Assembly (NCBI RefSeq): GCF_016638705.1
Contig: NZ_CP067341.1
Location: 4,653,501-4,717,500 of the forward strand
DNA from: Lysinibacillus agricola
Lineage (GTDB): Bacteria > Bacillota > Bacilli > Bacillales_A > Planococcaceae
DNA: 64,000 bases
Direction: 5' to 3'
Below, in pieces: positions 52,202 through 61,666 of this stretch (positions within the stretch are counted from its first letter, which is position 1; every line of letters starts with the position of its first letter). The notes under the pieces are model-generated. The model was not told the origin of the DNA. It made no database searches and saw only the letters and a program-made list of their open reading frames with translations. The translations under genes were made by a program, and so were the position numbers.

Positions 52202-52749
52202 TATTTTATACCTCCCTCATCTGTTTTCATCAAGTAGCCATCCTGTTTCTGTTGAATTTCATCTATACTCTCTTGCTTGCTCGTATAATCGTAAGATTCG
52301 CTATAGCTTGGTAGCACAATAGGCTCATCAATATTTTGATGCTCTGCATATACTAAGTTCCCTACCCATGCCAAGAAAGACAAAGAAAATGTCATGTAGA
52401 CAAGTCTTCCCTTCGTAAGCCCCTTGTAATAAACGAACAAAATAAATGATGAGAGCGCAAGCATAAGGAAAATGCACACCATAATGGTAAGATCTTCTTC
52501 CAATTCGGTGGTTAATTGTGCTGCATTTTTCAATTCGAACGATTGCCCCGTTCCAATCATAAATACAAATAGAAGAACAGCCATTGTCACTGGAACGGTT
52601 AGTATGGTTGTAATAGAAAATCGTTTTGTTTTCTTTAGATGACTCGTTTGGAGCCTTTGACGTAATTGATTTGAGAAATCTACATCTGGATCTATATCAG
52701 GGCGTTTTTTTAATGCGTCCAATAACTCGTAATCACGTTCTTCCATCAC
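52201..52749 (-). CDS. Probable membrane anti-sigma factor
   Basis: 182 aa. The N-terminal ~45 residues are cytoplasmic (MEERDYELLDALKKRPDIDP, DVDFSNQLRQRLQ), then three membrane segments (about 46-66, 92-110, 118-135) and a polar C-terminal tail outside (SYSESYDYTSKQESIDEI). It overlaps the end of the ECF sigma gene by 4 bp. The layout is typical of membrane anti-sigma factors, but no conserved zinc motif is seen, so the function is inferred from position. Confidence 0.75.
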   Translation of the reverse strand: MMEERDYELLDALKKRPDIDPDVDFSNQLRQRLQTSHLKKTKRFSITTILTVPVTMAVLLFVFMIGTGQSFELKNAAQLTTELEEDLTIMVCIFLMLALSSFILFVYYKGLTKGRLVYMTFSLSFLAWVGNLVYAEHQNIDEPIVLPSYSESYDYTSKQESIDEIQQKQDGYLMKTDEGGIK

Positions 52750-53255
52750 TCATCCCTCCCTACCTTTTTTCGAAGTCTTGCCATTGCTCGGTGAAAATCA
52801 ACACGTACCTTAACTTCTGAGATACCTAAAATCGCAGCTGTTTCTTGAATCGTGTAGTCTTTTAACATTCGGCAAATAATAATTGTCCGATCATGTGGTT
52901 TTAATGTCGTTAATGCCTGCTGTACTATTTGCCATTGTTCATGTTGTTCGACAATGTCTAGTGGCTTGGGAACTTCTTTCACTACAGGCTGCCTGCTAAG
53001 CTTTTCTGTTAATAGACGCTTTATTTTCTGCCTTCTATGTATATCCACTGCTGTATTTCGTGCAATTGATAAAATCCAAGTTTTTACTTTATCTTTATCC
53101 TGTAAATTGTCTAACTGCTTCATCGCTTTAAAAAACGTTTCTTGCGTAATATCTTCTGCCTCTTGTTTGCTATTTGTATAATAAAGCGCAAAATGATACA
53201 CATCACGGTGATAACAATCGTACAAATGTTCTATTTTCAATTTACCATTATGCAA
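52746..53255 (-). CDS. ECF-type RNA polymerase sigma factor
   Basis: About 169 aa from a TTG at 53255 (AAGGTGG nine bases upstream); the reading from 53300 covers that site. Sigma-2 region: LYDCYHRDVYHFALYYTNSK followed by AEDITQETFFKAMKQLD. Sigma-4 region: LKPHDRTIIICRMLKDYTIQ and ETAAILGISEVKVRVDFHRA. It directs transcription of a small regulon, probably its own operon, held by the following membrane protein. The specific class is not identified. Confidence 0.9.
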   Translation of the reverse strand: MHNGKLKIEHLYDCYHRDVYHFALYYTNSKQEAEDITQETFFKAMKQLDNLQDKDKVKTWILSIARNTAVDIHRRQKIKRLLTEKLSRQPVVKEVPKPLDIVEQHEQWQIVQQALTTLKPHDRTIIICRMLKDYTIQETAAILGISEVKVRVDFHRAMARLRKKVGRDE

Positions 53256-53410
53256 AACTTCACCCCACCTTCTACACTCACAAATAAGTCGTCGCATCAA
53301 ATTATTTGTTACACTTTTCCCAATTTTTTTTACACAACTAGCGCAAAATGCCTCATTCTTTTCACTGTTACCTCTCTTGTATAATGAAATTACTGTAAGG
53401 AGGTGTTAGA

Positions 53411-53827
53411 TTGCGTTTATTTTACCAACAAAAAATAATCGGCAAAAAATCGCGTAAACTTCAAAAAATTCCATTTGCGATTGAAGAGCCTGTCCATACT
53501 TTGAAAGATTTACTTATGCAACTAGTAACACAAGAGGTTCATAATTATAACGAAAAGGCGATGGATACTCCGCTTCATATGTATATAACTGATCAGCAGC
53601 TAGAGGATGCAGCGCAACACGGTAAAGTACATTTTGGTGAGAAAAAAAGCCCCTCCGTGCAGTCTGTGGACCAAGCAATATCTACAGTTCTTCAAGCCTT
53701 TGAAGACGAGCTTTTTTTAGTACTACAGAACGAGGAGCAGTTAAATTCACTTATTGCACCTTTAGCAATACGAGAAGATGATGTTTTTACATTTATTAAA
53801 CTGACAATGCTAGCAGGACGCATTTGA
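53411..53827 (+). CDS. Conserved-looking 138-aa protein paired with the DUF4132 protein
   Basis: TTG start at 53411 with AAGGAGGTG just upstream. Basic N-terminus (RLFYQQKIIGKKSRKLQK), then a helical middle (VHTLKDLLMQLVTQEVHNY) and an acidic end (LQAFEDELFLVLQNEEQLNS, REDDVFTFIKLTML). No signal or membrane segment. It is 16 bp before the giant gene and surely cotranscribed. I do not recognise it; an accessory of the larger protein is the best guess. Confidence 0.8.
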   Translation: MRLFYQQKIIGKKSRKLQKIPFAIEEPVHTLKDLLMQLVTQEVHNYNEKAMDTPLHMYITDQQLEDAAQHGKVHFGEKKSPSVQSVDQAISTVLQAFEDELFLVLQNEEQLNSLIAPLAIREDDVFTFIKLTMLAGRI

Positions 53828-53843
53828 TAAGGAGCGGATTCCC

Positions 53844-56800
53844 ATGACACTATCAAACGATCAAAAAAAACATTTTCAAAGTAAAATAGATACTGCACCA
53901 ACAGCCATTCAACCACTAGCTACAACATTACTTCAATATATGGATACACGAGATTATGGTATTGAGCAACAAATTGCTGATTTGAAGATCACAACGCTTG
54001 AGGAGCTATTGACCGGGCCACTTTTTGATGTACTGACACTATTCTCCTCACAAGAGCGTGCTCTAACTATTAAAAAACTAGCATTACGTTATGATACAAC
54101 AATGTTTCAGACTGGCATTATGCGTAGATCATTTCGTTCTGCACAGCCCGTACAGGACCACCTTTTTCAATGCTTACAATTGATGGAAGAGATGCTGACA
54201 TTTGAAGAAATGAATCTGCAGGAATTATTGATGAATCACAGTCAATATGAGAATGGTACATACCCTAACTACAACTCCTTTGTCATTAAAAATGAGAATA
54301 CGAAGGTAATGCCTTTTAATGTTTTTGAACAAATGCTTGCTGACGAACTGTCATTACAAAGTCCTGTTATTGAAGAAGCCGTTGAAAATATATTATTTGA
54401 CGAGCATCAAGGTAGCTTTTTTGGCTATCCACTAATAAGAGGTATTTTCAAATCAACAAATGCTCGTCTACATGAAGCACTTGGTAAACTATTAGTTGCT
54501 GCTGCACATCAAGAGGGACTACGCCAAGCCATTGTAGAAAATATTGATCACGGCACATTAGATGCACAGCTTACCATTATGAAGCTTATTCAGGAGCATC
54601 AGTTAACTCGCTTCTCCTCAGTTATTCGAGCAGTCGATACATGGATGGGGCTTGGCTATAATAGCTTTGAAAATCAAAAAGTAACAGAGGAAGTATTGTC
54701 GTTAGCGATTCAAGCAATTGAAGACGATCATTTCGCTCTTGAGTTACTAAGAAGTGAGCGAACAATCGATATTTACGTGGCACTTTGGACAATTTCTACA
54801 AAGGATTATACGAAGCTTGGTACTATTTTGCCGGAGTTGTTAAAACGTGAAAAGCATATCCAACTTACCACACTCGCGTTTTTGAAAAATCTAGGGAAAA
54901 CTTCCTTCACTGCACAGTTTGTCAAGGATCTCATTTTAACAACAAAGGATATAGAACTATTTACATTTGCTTGGGGAAATTTCCTCTATGCAAATAACTA
55001 TATTAATAGTGAATATGCCAGGGATAACGATTGGGTTAAGGATTTACAAAAGTTCATGCAGGAAAATACCCAATTACAAGGCATTGAATACCCTCTATTT
55101 GAACAGCTTGAATGGGTAAAGAGCGAACTTACGAAAGATGGTATAACAATTACAGGAAAGCCTTTATCATTCGTATATGCACACTTATCATTAGAAGATT
55201 TAATTTCAACACAAATCATTTTGGCTCACCATTTACAAGATGAAGAGCTATTTCAACGTATTATTACGAATGCAGATTCTTCTTACTCTCCTACAAGTAG
55301 AATCGGTCTTCTTAATATTTATTGTCTCGACAATACTACACAAGGGAAGCGCGAATTTCTATTTAGCGCTTTACGAGATCGAAGCTCCATTAATCGTTCT
55401 CTTGCATTGAAAAAGATACAATCACTAACACCTACAGATAATGAAATTTTAAAAATTGAGGACCTTTTAGCGAATAAATCAGGCTCACTTCGTAAAGAAG
55501 CCATTTCACTCTTAAAGCTGCAGTCGCAGAAGAAAACATTGCAAAGTGCCGAGCGACTCATAAAGGACAAGAAACAGTTAAAGCGACTTGGTGGGCTTGA
55601 GTTGTTGTTGGAGGCCTCTAAAGAATATCACCTAACTAACGAGCAAATAACAGCATTATGCGACCTGCTTCCGAAAATAACGAAGACTGAGCAAGTGCTG
55701 TTAAATCAATTGTTGACTAGTGATGTACCAGAATATAACGAGGAAAATGGCTTTGGTTTATATACGCCTCACCCTCCTATTCAATACAATAACATCTCAA
55801 ATATAGATATTAATATGAATGGTGAAGATGCATGGCAGCAGCTTGTTCCTTTATATTTACAGGCAACAATGCCGCTTGAAAAATTCTTTGATTATGATAT
55901 AGATAAGCTTTTGTTAAAGCTTGAGCAACTGATTCAAATTCTTGATGCTAATGCTCACTATGAGTACGAAACATATCAATGGAATGATACACCGATCACA
56001 ACAACTTTAGGACAAACATTTAACATCGTTGCTACGAAAACAGAAAATAATCGAAACGCAAGTCTTGATGTATATCCAATACCAGATGAAATTCTCCAGT
56101 GGATCAAGACGTCAAGATTCAGTGCAGAGGATCTAGCTTATTTTAACTTTTACAACAATCTATCTGAATATCCTGCGGCACATGAGCTTAGCGAAGCAGC
56201 ACAAACCTTAATCGCTCCATTCTTTAATTATGCAGATATAAAAGATCTCATTGCTAAGTTCCAAACATTAAAGTATCAGCGAACACTGGAACGAATTTTC
56301 ACTGTACTTTCACAAGATTTAGATAAAATTACTGGAGAGAAGGAGCTTCATAAAGAGGCTGTCGCATTACTAGAACAACATGCTCCAGAGTTTAACGCTT
56401 TTGAACAAGCAATTGGTATTATGCTTCAGCTTTTAACGCAAATATCTGCCGAACAGTGGAAGCTTGAGGTACGAGATATGGACTATTATTATTATCGCTC
56501 TACTTCAACTATAGTAGATTTAGATGTTATCAATGCTTTTGTTGATCGATGTTTCTCTGACTATACAACTTACGGCGAATATGTCAAAATGCTTGCCGTC
56601 AATGAAGAGTTAACAAAGAGGATGCAGGAAGAGCAATATAGCCCAAATATATACAATTTAAACTTATTCCAATATTTAGATGCTTTTAATGCAGGCTTAT
56701 TCACAAAGGATCATTTATTTGAAACCATCTTCACGAATACATTAGCTTCTGAGATACTTGTTGAACCAAACAAATTAACGGAGCGTTATCAACAGTCATT

Positions 56801-58937
56801 TGAGGATTTATCGAATTTCCTTGCTGTTCGTGAACAGGCCATTGATCGAATTTTAGAAATAGAGCTTATGCGTGGCGATATTCCTACAGCAGTAACGAAG
56901 CTCGCTAGTAGTATTTCCTATGTAGAGGGTATTGATTACTTCTTAAAGATTTTACAAGCACTCGATGGTGAAAAGCTTGCTCGTGGCTATATTTGGCAAG
57001 CAGAAACGAAAAAGGATGTTTTTTCTCGCCTACTCGCAAGCTGTTATCCTAAAAAGGATGAAACTGCGCAGCAATTGAAAGATGCGTGGGAAAAAACAGA
57101 TATTTCAAAAGAACGCTTAATTGAAGCAATGATGTATAACCAGCATTGGGTAGACCTTGTTAGCGAGGTGATTGGCTGGGAAGGATTAAAAGAATCAGCA
57201 TGGTACTTTATCGCCCATACAACCGACTATTTATCGGACTTTGCTAAAGATCAAATAGCCCTTTTCTCAGGCATTACTGCTGACGATTTCCGTGATGGTG
57301 CATTTGATTTAGCTTGGTTCCAAAGCGCGTACCAAACACTAGGTGCAAAAAAATTCAAGCTCGTATATGATGCAGCCAAATATGCATCGGAGGGAGCTAA
57401 CCACCGTCGAGCACAGCTTTATGCAGATACAGCAATAGGCAAGCTTAGCCCAAAACCGTTAATGGAAGAAATTCGTGATAAACGCAATAAAGATAAACTA
57501 CGCGCACTCGGACTTATTCCACTGAAACAATCGGATCAAAAGGATGCACTAACGCGCTATCAATTCATCCAACAGTTTTTAAAGGAAAGCAAACAATTTG
57601 GAGCACAGCGTCGTGCAAGTGAAGCACGTGCAGCCAGCATTGCGCTTGAAAATTTAGCGAGAAATGCAGGAGATGGTGAAACAACGCGCTTCACATGGCG
57701 CATGGAGCTGTCAGCCTTTACAGACATAAAGCACTTATTCGACGCACAACAAATCGAACATATCACTGCACATCTACAAATTGAAGAAGATGCAAATGTT
57801 ACGATTATCGTTGAAAAAGATGGGAAACGACTAAAAAATATTCCTGCCGCACTGAAAAAACAGGAGCAAGTTTTAGCATTACAAGAGGCAAGAAAAGAAT
57901 TGCAGGAGCAATATAAACGGGCACGTCCAGCACTTGAACAGGCGATGGAGCTTGAAACTAGATTCTCTGCCGAAGAGCTAATCAATTTATTAGAGCACCC
58001 GATTTTAGCTCCGCTTCTCCAAAAACTCGTCTTTAAAAGCGAAGAGCATTTCGGATTGCTAACTAAGGATGGTCTAAAGCTACTATCAGATGAGATAGTA
58101 TCGCTTGCTCCGACAGCAACATTAACAATTGCTCATCCGTATCACCTGCTTGAAAGTGGACAATGGCGACAATGGCAAGCATATATGTTTGAACACAAAA
58201 TAAAACAGCCATTTAAGCAAATATTCCGCGAGCTGTATGTGAAGAATGCAGATGAAAAAGGACAAAAAAGATCATTGCGCTATGCGGGACACCAAGTAAA
58301 TCCATCCCAAACGGTTGCCCTCCTAAAAACACGAGGATGGCAAATTAGTCATGATGAAGGACCACGAAAAGTGTATTATAAGGAAAACATCGTTGCCTCC
58401 TTGTATGCGCAAGCAGATTGGTTTACGCCAGCAGATATCGAAGCTCCAGCTATTGAGGGCGTCTATTTCTACAATCGTCTAACAGGTAAAGACTTAGTAT
58501 TAGATAACATTCCTGCAACGATATTTTCTGAAGTGATGCGAGATATTGACCTCGTTGTGAGTGTTGCCCATGTTGGTGGTGTCGATCCTGAGGCAAGCCA
58601 TTCTACAATTGATATGCGTAGTGTCATTTTAGAGGAATTAACGAAGTTATTAAAGCTAACAAATGTTGAAGTGAAAAAACAACATGCACTCATTGAAGGC
58701 AAGCTTGCTAGCTATTCACTACACTTAGGCAGTGGTGTTGTCCATCAAGTGGGTGGCTCAATGATTCCAATCATCGCCGTACCATCTCAGCACCGAGGAC
58801 GTATTTTCTTACCTATGGTGGATGACGACCCACGCACAGCTGAAATCATGTCAAAGCTTTTACTGTTAAGTGAAGATACAAAAATTAAAGATCCAGCTAT
58901 TTTAGGACATATTCGCAACTATGAACAAACGCATTAA
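53844..58937 (+). CDS. Giant DUF4132-type protein, 1697 aa
   Basis: One continuous frame with AAGGAG upstream of ATG 53844. Residues ~1-1200 are mostly helical and repeat-like, compatible with an alpha-solenoid (for example FSALRDRSSINRSLALKKIQ and SGSLRKEAISLLKLQSQ). The C-terminal third (about 1200-1697) resembles DUF4132/MolR/YehI-type proteins: TRFTWRMELSAFTDIKHLFD, KQPFKQIFRELYVKNADEKG, RYAGHQVNPSQTVALLKTRG, EGKLASYSLHLGSGVVHQVG and RGRIFLPMVDDDPRTAEIMS. No signal peptide or membrane segment. The activity is unknown; relatives were once linked with molybdate metabolism in E. coli without firm proof. It is cotranscribed with the 138-aa gene. Confidence 0.85.
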   Translation: MTLSNDQKKHFQSKIDTAPTAIQPLATTLLQYMDTRDYGIEQQIADLKITTLEELLTGPLFDVLTLFSSQERALTIKKLALRYDTTMFQTGIMRRSFRSAQPVQDHLFQCLQLMEEMLTFEEMNLQELLMNHSQYENGTYPNYNSFVIKNENTKVMPFNVFEQMLADELSLQSPVIEEAVENILFDEHQGSFFGYPLIRGIFKSTNARLHEALGKLLVAAAHQEGLRQAIVENIDHGTLDAQLTIMKLIQEHQLTRFSSVIRAVDTWMGLGYNSFENQKVTEEVLSLAIQAIEDDHFALELLRSERTIDIYVALWTISTKDYTKLGTILPELLKREKHIQLTTLAFLKNLGKTSFTAQFVKDLILTTKDIELFTFAWGNFLYANNYINSEYARDNDWVKDLQKFMQENTQLQGIEYPLFEQLEWVKSELTKDGITITGKPLSFVYAHLSLEDLISTQIILAHHLQDEELFQRIITNADSSYSPTSRIGLLNIYCLDNTTQGKREFLFSALRDRSSINRSLALKKIQSLTPTDNEILKIEDLLANKSGSLRKEAISLLKLQSQKKTLQSAERLIKDKKQLKRLGGLELLLEASKEYHLTNEQITALCDLLPKITKTEQVLLNQLLTSDVPEYNEENGFGLYTPHPPIQYNNISNIDINMNGEDAWQQLVPLYLQATMPLEKFFDYDIDKLLLKLEQLIQILDANAHYEYETYQWNDTPITTTLGQTFNIVATKTENNRNASLDVYPIPDEILQWIKTSRFSAEDLAYFNFYNNLSEYPAAHELSEAAQTLIAPFFNYADIKDLIAKFQTLKYQRTLERIFTVLSQDLDKITGEKELHKEAVALLEQHAPEFNAFEQAIGIMLQLLTQISAEQWKLEVRDMDYYYYRSTSTIVDLDVINAFVDRCFSDYTTYGEYVKMLAVNEELTKRMQEEQYSPNIYNLNLFQYLDAFNAGLFTKDHLFETIFTNTLASEILVEPNKLTERYQQSFEDLSNFLAVREQAIDRILEIELMRGDIPTAVTKLASSISYVEGIDYFLKILQALDGEKLARGYIWQAETKKDVFSRLLASCYPKKDETAQQLKDAWEKTDISKERLIEAMMYNQHWVDLVSEVIGWEGLKESAWYFIAHTTDYLSDFAKDQIALFSGITADDFRDGAFDLAWFQSAYQTLGAKKFKLVYDAAKYASEGANHRRAQLYADTAIGKLSPKPLMEEIRDKRNKDKLRALGLIPLKQSDQKDALTRYQFIQQFLKESKQFGAQRRASEARAASIALENLARNAGDGETTRFTWRMELSAFTDIKHLFDAQQIEHITAHLQIEEDANVTIIVEKDGKRLKNIPAALKKQEQVLALQEARKELQEQYKRARPALEQAMELETRFSAEELINLLEHPILAPLLQKLVFKSEEHFGLLTKDGLKLLSDEIVSLAPTATLTIAHPYHLLESGQWRQWQAYMFEHKIKQPFKQIFRELYVKNADEKGQKRSLRYAGHQVNPSQTVALLKTRGWQISHDEGPRKVYYKENIVASLYAQADWFTPADIEAPAIEGVYFYNRLTGKDLVLDNIPATIFSEVMRDIDLVVSVAHVGGVDPEASHSTIDMRSVILEELTKLLKLTNVEVKKQHALIEGKLASYSLHLGSGVVHQVGGSMIPIIAVPSQHRGRIFLPMVDDDPRTAEIMSKLLLLSEDTKIKDPAILGHIRNYEQTH

Positions 58938-59000
58938 AGACATTTGTGCATAAAAGCAGGAAACGGCCGCTAGTGATCCTACTCAGTTGTTAAATTTCCA

Positions 59001-59030
59001 ATGCCCTTCGTTTTAATATTGGAGGGCATT
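59001..59030 (+). terminator. Terminator after the DUF4132 gene
   Basis: Hairpin AATGCCCT/AGGGCATT with a 13-nt loop, followed by TATAG, about 65 bp after the stop. A similar hairpin is at 59399, on the far side of element B9. Confidence 0.6.
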
Positions 59031-59202
59031 TATAGTGTTAAGAAACAAAATGGTTAGAGAGTTTTTTGTGCATGTTGTGGCTCTTTAAATAAAGGTGACT
59101 CCGTCCCAGGCTACTCGTACATTTTTTGTTGCTAGCACTACGCTTTCGCACAAAATTGTTACTGAGGTTCCCTATGAATTAGAGTGACATGCTAAGTGAA
59201 GT

Positions 59203-59335
59203 GGTTGATTGGAGTGGAGACTGGGCGACTCCTTGGGGATCAGCGTCACAGATGAGACCCTGGAACGAGCAACGCGAGTGAAGCGGCTCATCGGACGCCC
59301 CCCAGGAAAGCGCCCAGTCGGAACGGAAATCAACC
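59203..59335. repeat. Family B fold-back element, copy B9 (inverted)
   Basis: Core GGTTGATTGGAGTGGAGACT/GGGCGACTCC to GCGCCCAGTCGGAACGGAAA/TCAACC, with GATCAGCGTCACAGATGAGA and GAACGAGCAACGCGAGTGAA inside. A decayed 36-bp unit (TTTGTTGCTAGCACTACGCT) lies to the left at about 59125. It is nearly identical in plan to B7. Confidence 0.85.
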
Positions 59336-59398
59336 ACTCGTTTTGCCGAAGAGCTATACTATGACACCTTAATTTCATCGAAATGATAGTCAACATCA

Positions 59399-59432
59399 AT
59401 GCCCTCCACTGAGCATCGGAGGGCATTTTATT
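59399..59432 (+). terminator. Hairpin at the 3' end of the TOPRIM gene
   Basis: AATGCCCTCC/GGAGGGCATT followed by TTATTG on the plus strand. On the minus strand the T tract is absent. It overlaps the last codons of the gene ending at 59428. It resembles the hairpin at 59001. Confidence 0.55.
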
Positions 59433-60159
59433 GTACATCCGATTTAATCATTTCAAATAATAACGGTACATTCGTTCCGCGCTGTAACGAATTACAGTCC
59501 TCCATTAAAAATGACCAGCTCATTTTCATTTTTTCTTTATATGGAAGCTCTGAATTAACAGGAAGAAATTCTTTTAAATGTTCTTCTATAGAGCTCGATA
59601 AACCTTCCATAAATTCATCAGCTTTTTGGACCTTTTCCGTTGCTACTTCATTGCGTTCATTCCATAGTACATGCTCCAAATTTGTAGAAAAATAAAATAG
59701 CTGATACGGTATTTTTAATCGTTGAATGCTAAAATGATCATTCGCCACTAAGATTTTAGCGTTATTTGCCTTCATTTCATTGCGTTGCTCGATTTGCTCC
59801 TTACGCTTCTCAGATTTCACCAATATTGCCTCTTTTGTATAATATAAATTTTGTTCAATATCTTCCTTCACCTTGACAAATTCGGGGGCGATAAAACAAC
59901 CGTCTGCATCAGTAATATGAACGACAGCGGTTAAATCCTTCGCTAAAAATTTATATTTCTCCAAATAGTTCTGAATCACTCGTGCAACACTATTTTTAAT
60001 ATTAGGTATTCGTTTTTTAGCATCCCACTTCGTTAAAATATCCTCCCGCTGTACATCGAAACGAATCGTGGAACTTGCAAAATGTTCATCTAGATAATCT
60101 TCTAAAATAATTTGCTCTGTCTGCCCCTCTACAATTATTAATAGAACCTTTTTAGTCAC
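59428..60159 (-). CDS. TOPRIM-like nuclease candidate, partner of the ATPase
   Basis: 243 aa from a GTG at 60159, whose bases overlap the ATPase stop by 8 nt (GTGACTAA); a longer reading to 60273 runs through the ATPase gene and is rejected. TOPRIM-like features: Glu11 in VLLIIVEGQTEQIILEDYL and the acidic pair Asp84/Asp86 in VVHITDADGCF. The rest is helical and charged, with IPYQLFYFSTNLEHVLW near residue 155. This is the pattern of RloB, OLD-nuclease and AriB-like (DUF4435) proteins. Nuclease activity is inferred, not shown. Coupled translation with the ATPase argues for one complex, possibly a phage-defence module. Confidence 0.7.
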   Translation of the reverse strand: MTKKVLLIIVEGQTEQIILEDYLDEHFASSTIRFDVQREDILTKWDAKKRIPNIKNSVARVIQNYLEKYKFLAKDLTAVVHITDADGCFIAPEFVKVKEDIEQNLYYTKEAILVKSEKRKEQIEQRNEMKANNAKILVANDHFSIQRLKIPYQLFYFSTNLEHVLWNERNEVATEKVQKADEFMEGLSSSIEEHLKEFLPVNSELPYKEKMKMSWSFLMEDCNSLQRGTNVPLLFEMIKSDVQ

Positions 60160-61489
60160 GCTGGACACCCGCTTTTCTAAAGGCACGCTTAATTTTAAAT
60201 ATCTTCGTTTCCTTATAAACTTCTTCATCCTGTCCGCCCAACTGAATTGCACGTAAATAAACATCTCGAGCATTATTTATCTCTTTTATACCCTTTAGCT
60301 GCATATAACGATGATTCTCATTCGTTGTCGTAAACCATAAGTTTTTAATAGCAAGCACCTCTAACACACGTAAATTATGAGACGTGAAAATAAGCTGTCC
60401 TTTTCCATCCTCATCAATTACTGTTAACAACTCGCCTAGTAAGTATTCAAAAACACCAGAATCTAATTCATCAATTACTACGCAAGCATTTGGGTTATTA
60501 TAAACTGCAATGAGCACACTGAGCATAGAAATAATTTTCAATATCCCCTCTGACTCTGTCCGAAGTGGTAATTCGCGCTCCCCTCGCTGAGATAAAAATT
60601 CAAAACGGATTCCTTTTTCCCCATTATCCATAGTTTGTTTTGTAATCACATTAATCTTTATAATCAGACCTGGAATAATTGCTGATAATACACGATTACT
60701 TTGCTCAATTACTTCACATAACACGTAAAACGCATTCTCTGGCAATAACGCGGGACCCTTCAAATCATAGGGAATAGAACCTCGAGTTTTTTCTAGATGG
60801 ATACTAAACGGCATGATACGCTCCTCAAATAATGGTGCGATATTTTGATTATTAACGACATGTAAATCGCGATTAAAATCTATTGCTAAATTATGAAGCA
60901 ATTGCATTTCTAGCTCTGATAATCTGTCCTGTAATAATGGCTTTAAATCTTTATGAAAGACAAAAGACGTATATTGTTTTTTTGCTAATTGATGAATGAC
61001 TAGTAATTGGATACGTGTTTTTTCATTCATCTCAGAAATTTTTGCTTTGCGGATCTGTATATCTTCCTCTGTAACATAAACTAGAATCTTCGAACGCTTC
61101 CCTTTCTCGTTTTCTCTGTAAGCTATACGTTCAACCGTTGTGTACAGTCTGTTTTCATCCTCTTGTAACTCTGCATAATAATTGAGAAAAAATGTGCCTA
61201 GTGGATTTTCTACTAGAAACTCGAACTCAATACTTGCCGTATCCTCCCCTGCCATAATTAATCGCTTTTCTTGAGATGGTAATTTAACTTCAGCGACCCA
61301 GCCGGAGATAAGTGCTTTTAATAAGCCAAATGCATCAACTATAGTTGTTTTCCCTGAACCGTTTTGTCCGTATAAACCAACAACATTTGCCTTAAAAAAC
61401 GTCTCGAAATTCACCGCTAACACAATTTCACCATGACGAACATTTCGTAAATTTTGTACTTTTATTTTCTTGATTTTTATAATGGCCAT
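60152..61489 (-). CDS. SMC/ABC-like AAA ATPase (AAA_15/21 type), first gene of a pair
   Basis: 445 aa. N-terminal IIKIKKIKVQNLRNVRHGEI (typical of OLD/RecF-like ATPases), Walker A GLYGQNGSGKTT (39-50) and a long insert with a predicted coiled coil region (about 145-215). An ABC-signature-like LRTESEGILKIISML (309-323), Walker B ACVVIDELDSG (335-345) and FTSHN (368-372) follow. No nuclease domain is fused; the TOPRIM-like domain is on the next gene. This two-gene split resembles PARIS AriA/AriB and related systems. No signal or membrane segment. Confidence 0.85.
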   Translation of the reverse strand: MAIIKIKKIKVQNLRNVRHGEIVLAVNFETFFKANVVGLYGQNGSGKTTIVDAFGLLKALISGWVAEVKLPSQEKRLIMAGEDTASIEFEFLVENPLGTFFLNYYAELQEDENRLYTTVERIAYRENEKGKRSKILVYVTEEDIQIRKAKISEMNEKTRIQLLVIHQLAKKQYTSFVFHKDLKPLLQDRLSELEMQLLHNLAIDFNRDLHVVNNQNIAPLFEERIMPFSIHLEKTRGSIPYDLKGPALLPENAFYVLCEVIEQSNRVLSAIIPGLIIKINVITKQTMDNGEKGIRFEFLSQRGERELPLRTESEGILKIISMLSVLIAVYNNPNACVVIDELDSGVFEYLLGELLTVIDEDGKGQLIFTSHNLRVLEVLAIKNLWFTTTNENHRYMQLKGIKEINNARDVYLRAIQLGGQDEEVYKETKIFKIKRAFRKAGVQRD

Positions 61490-61627
61490 TTATTTAAACA
61501 TCCTTTAATGCTATTTACTTCTATTATAATTAAATTTGATATATTTTATAACATTTTCTATTTTAATGAATTATACCCTTATCAATCATTCTGCTAGTTT
61601 AATGCCTATGACAAACATAATAGTGGG

Positions 61628-61636
61628 CATATGTTA
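61628..61636 (+). promoter_or_regulatory. Sigma-K-like -10 element
   Basis: CATATGTTA fits the CATANNNTA -10 of the mother-cell sigma-K. The best -35 (ACA at 61611) is 14 rather than 16-17 bp away, so this is weak. If correct, the start codon must be downstream, which agrees with the TTG at 61667. Confidence 0.35.
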
Positions 61637-61666
61637 GAAAAGAAAAAAGAAGAAAGGTGTGTTTCA

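Noticed and set aside
57560..57985. Cys/Ser-rich 141-aa ORF antisense to the DUF4132 gene
   Set aside because: Opposite-strand shadow with no ribosome site.
60160..60273. N-terminal extension of the TOPRIM-like protein
   Set aside because: It would read through the end of the ATPase gene in another frame; the GTG at 60159 overlapping the ATPase stop is the more natural start.
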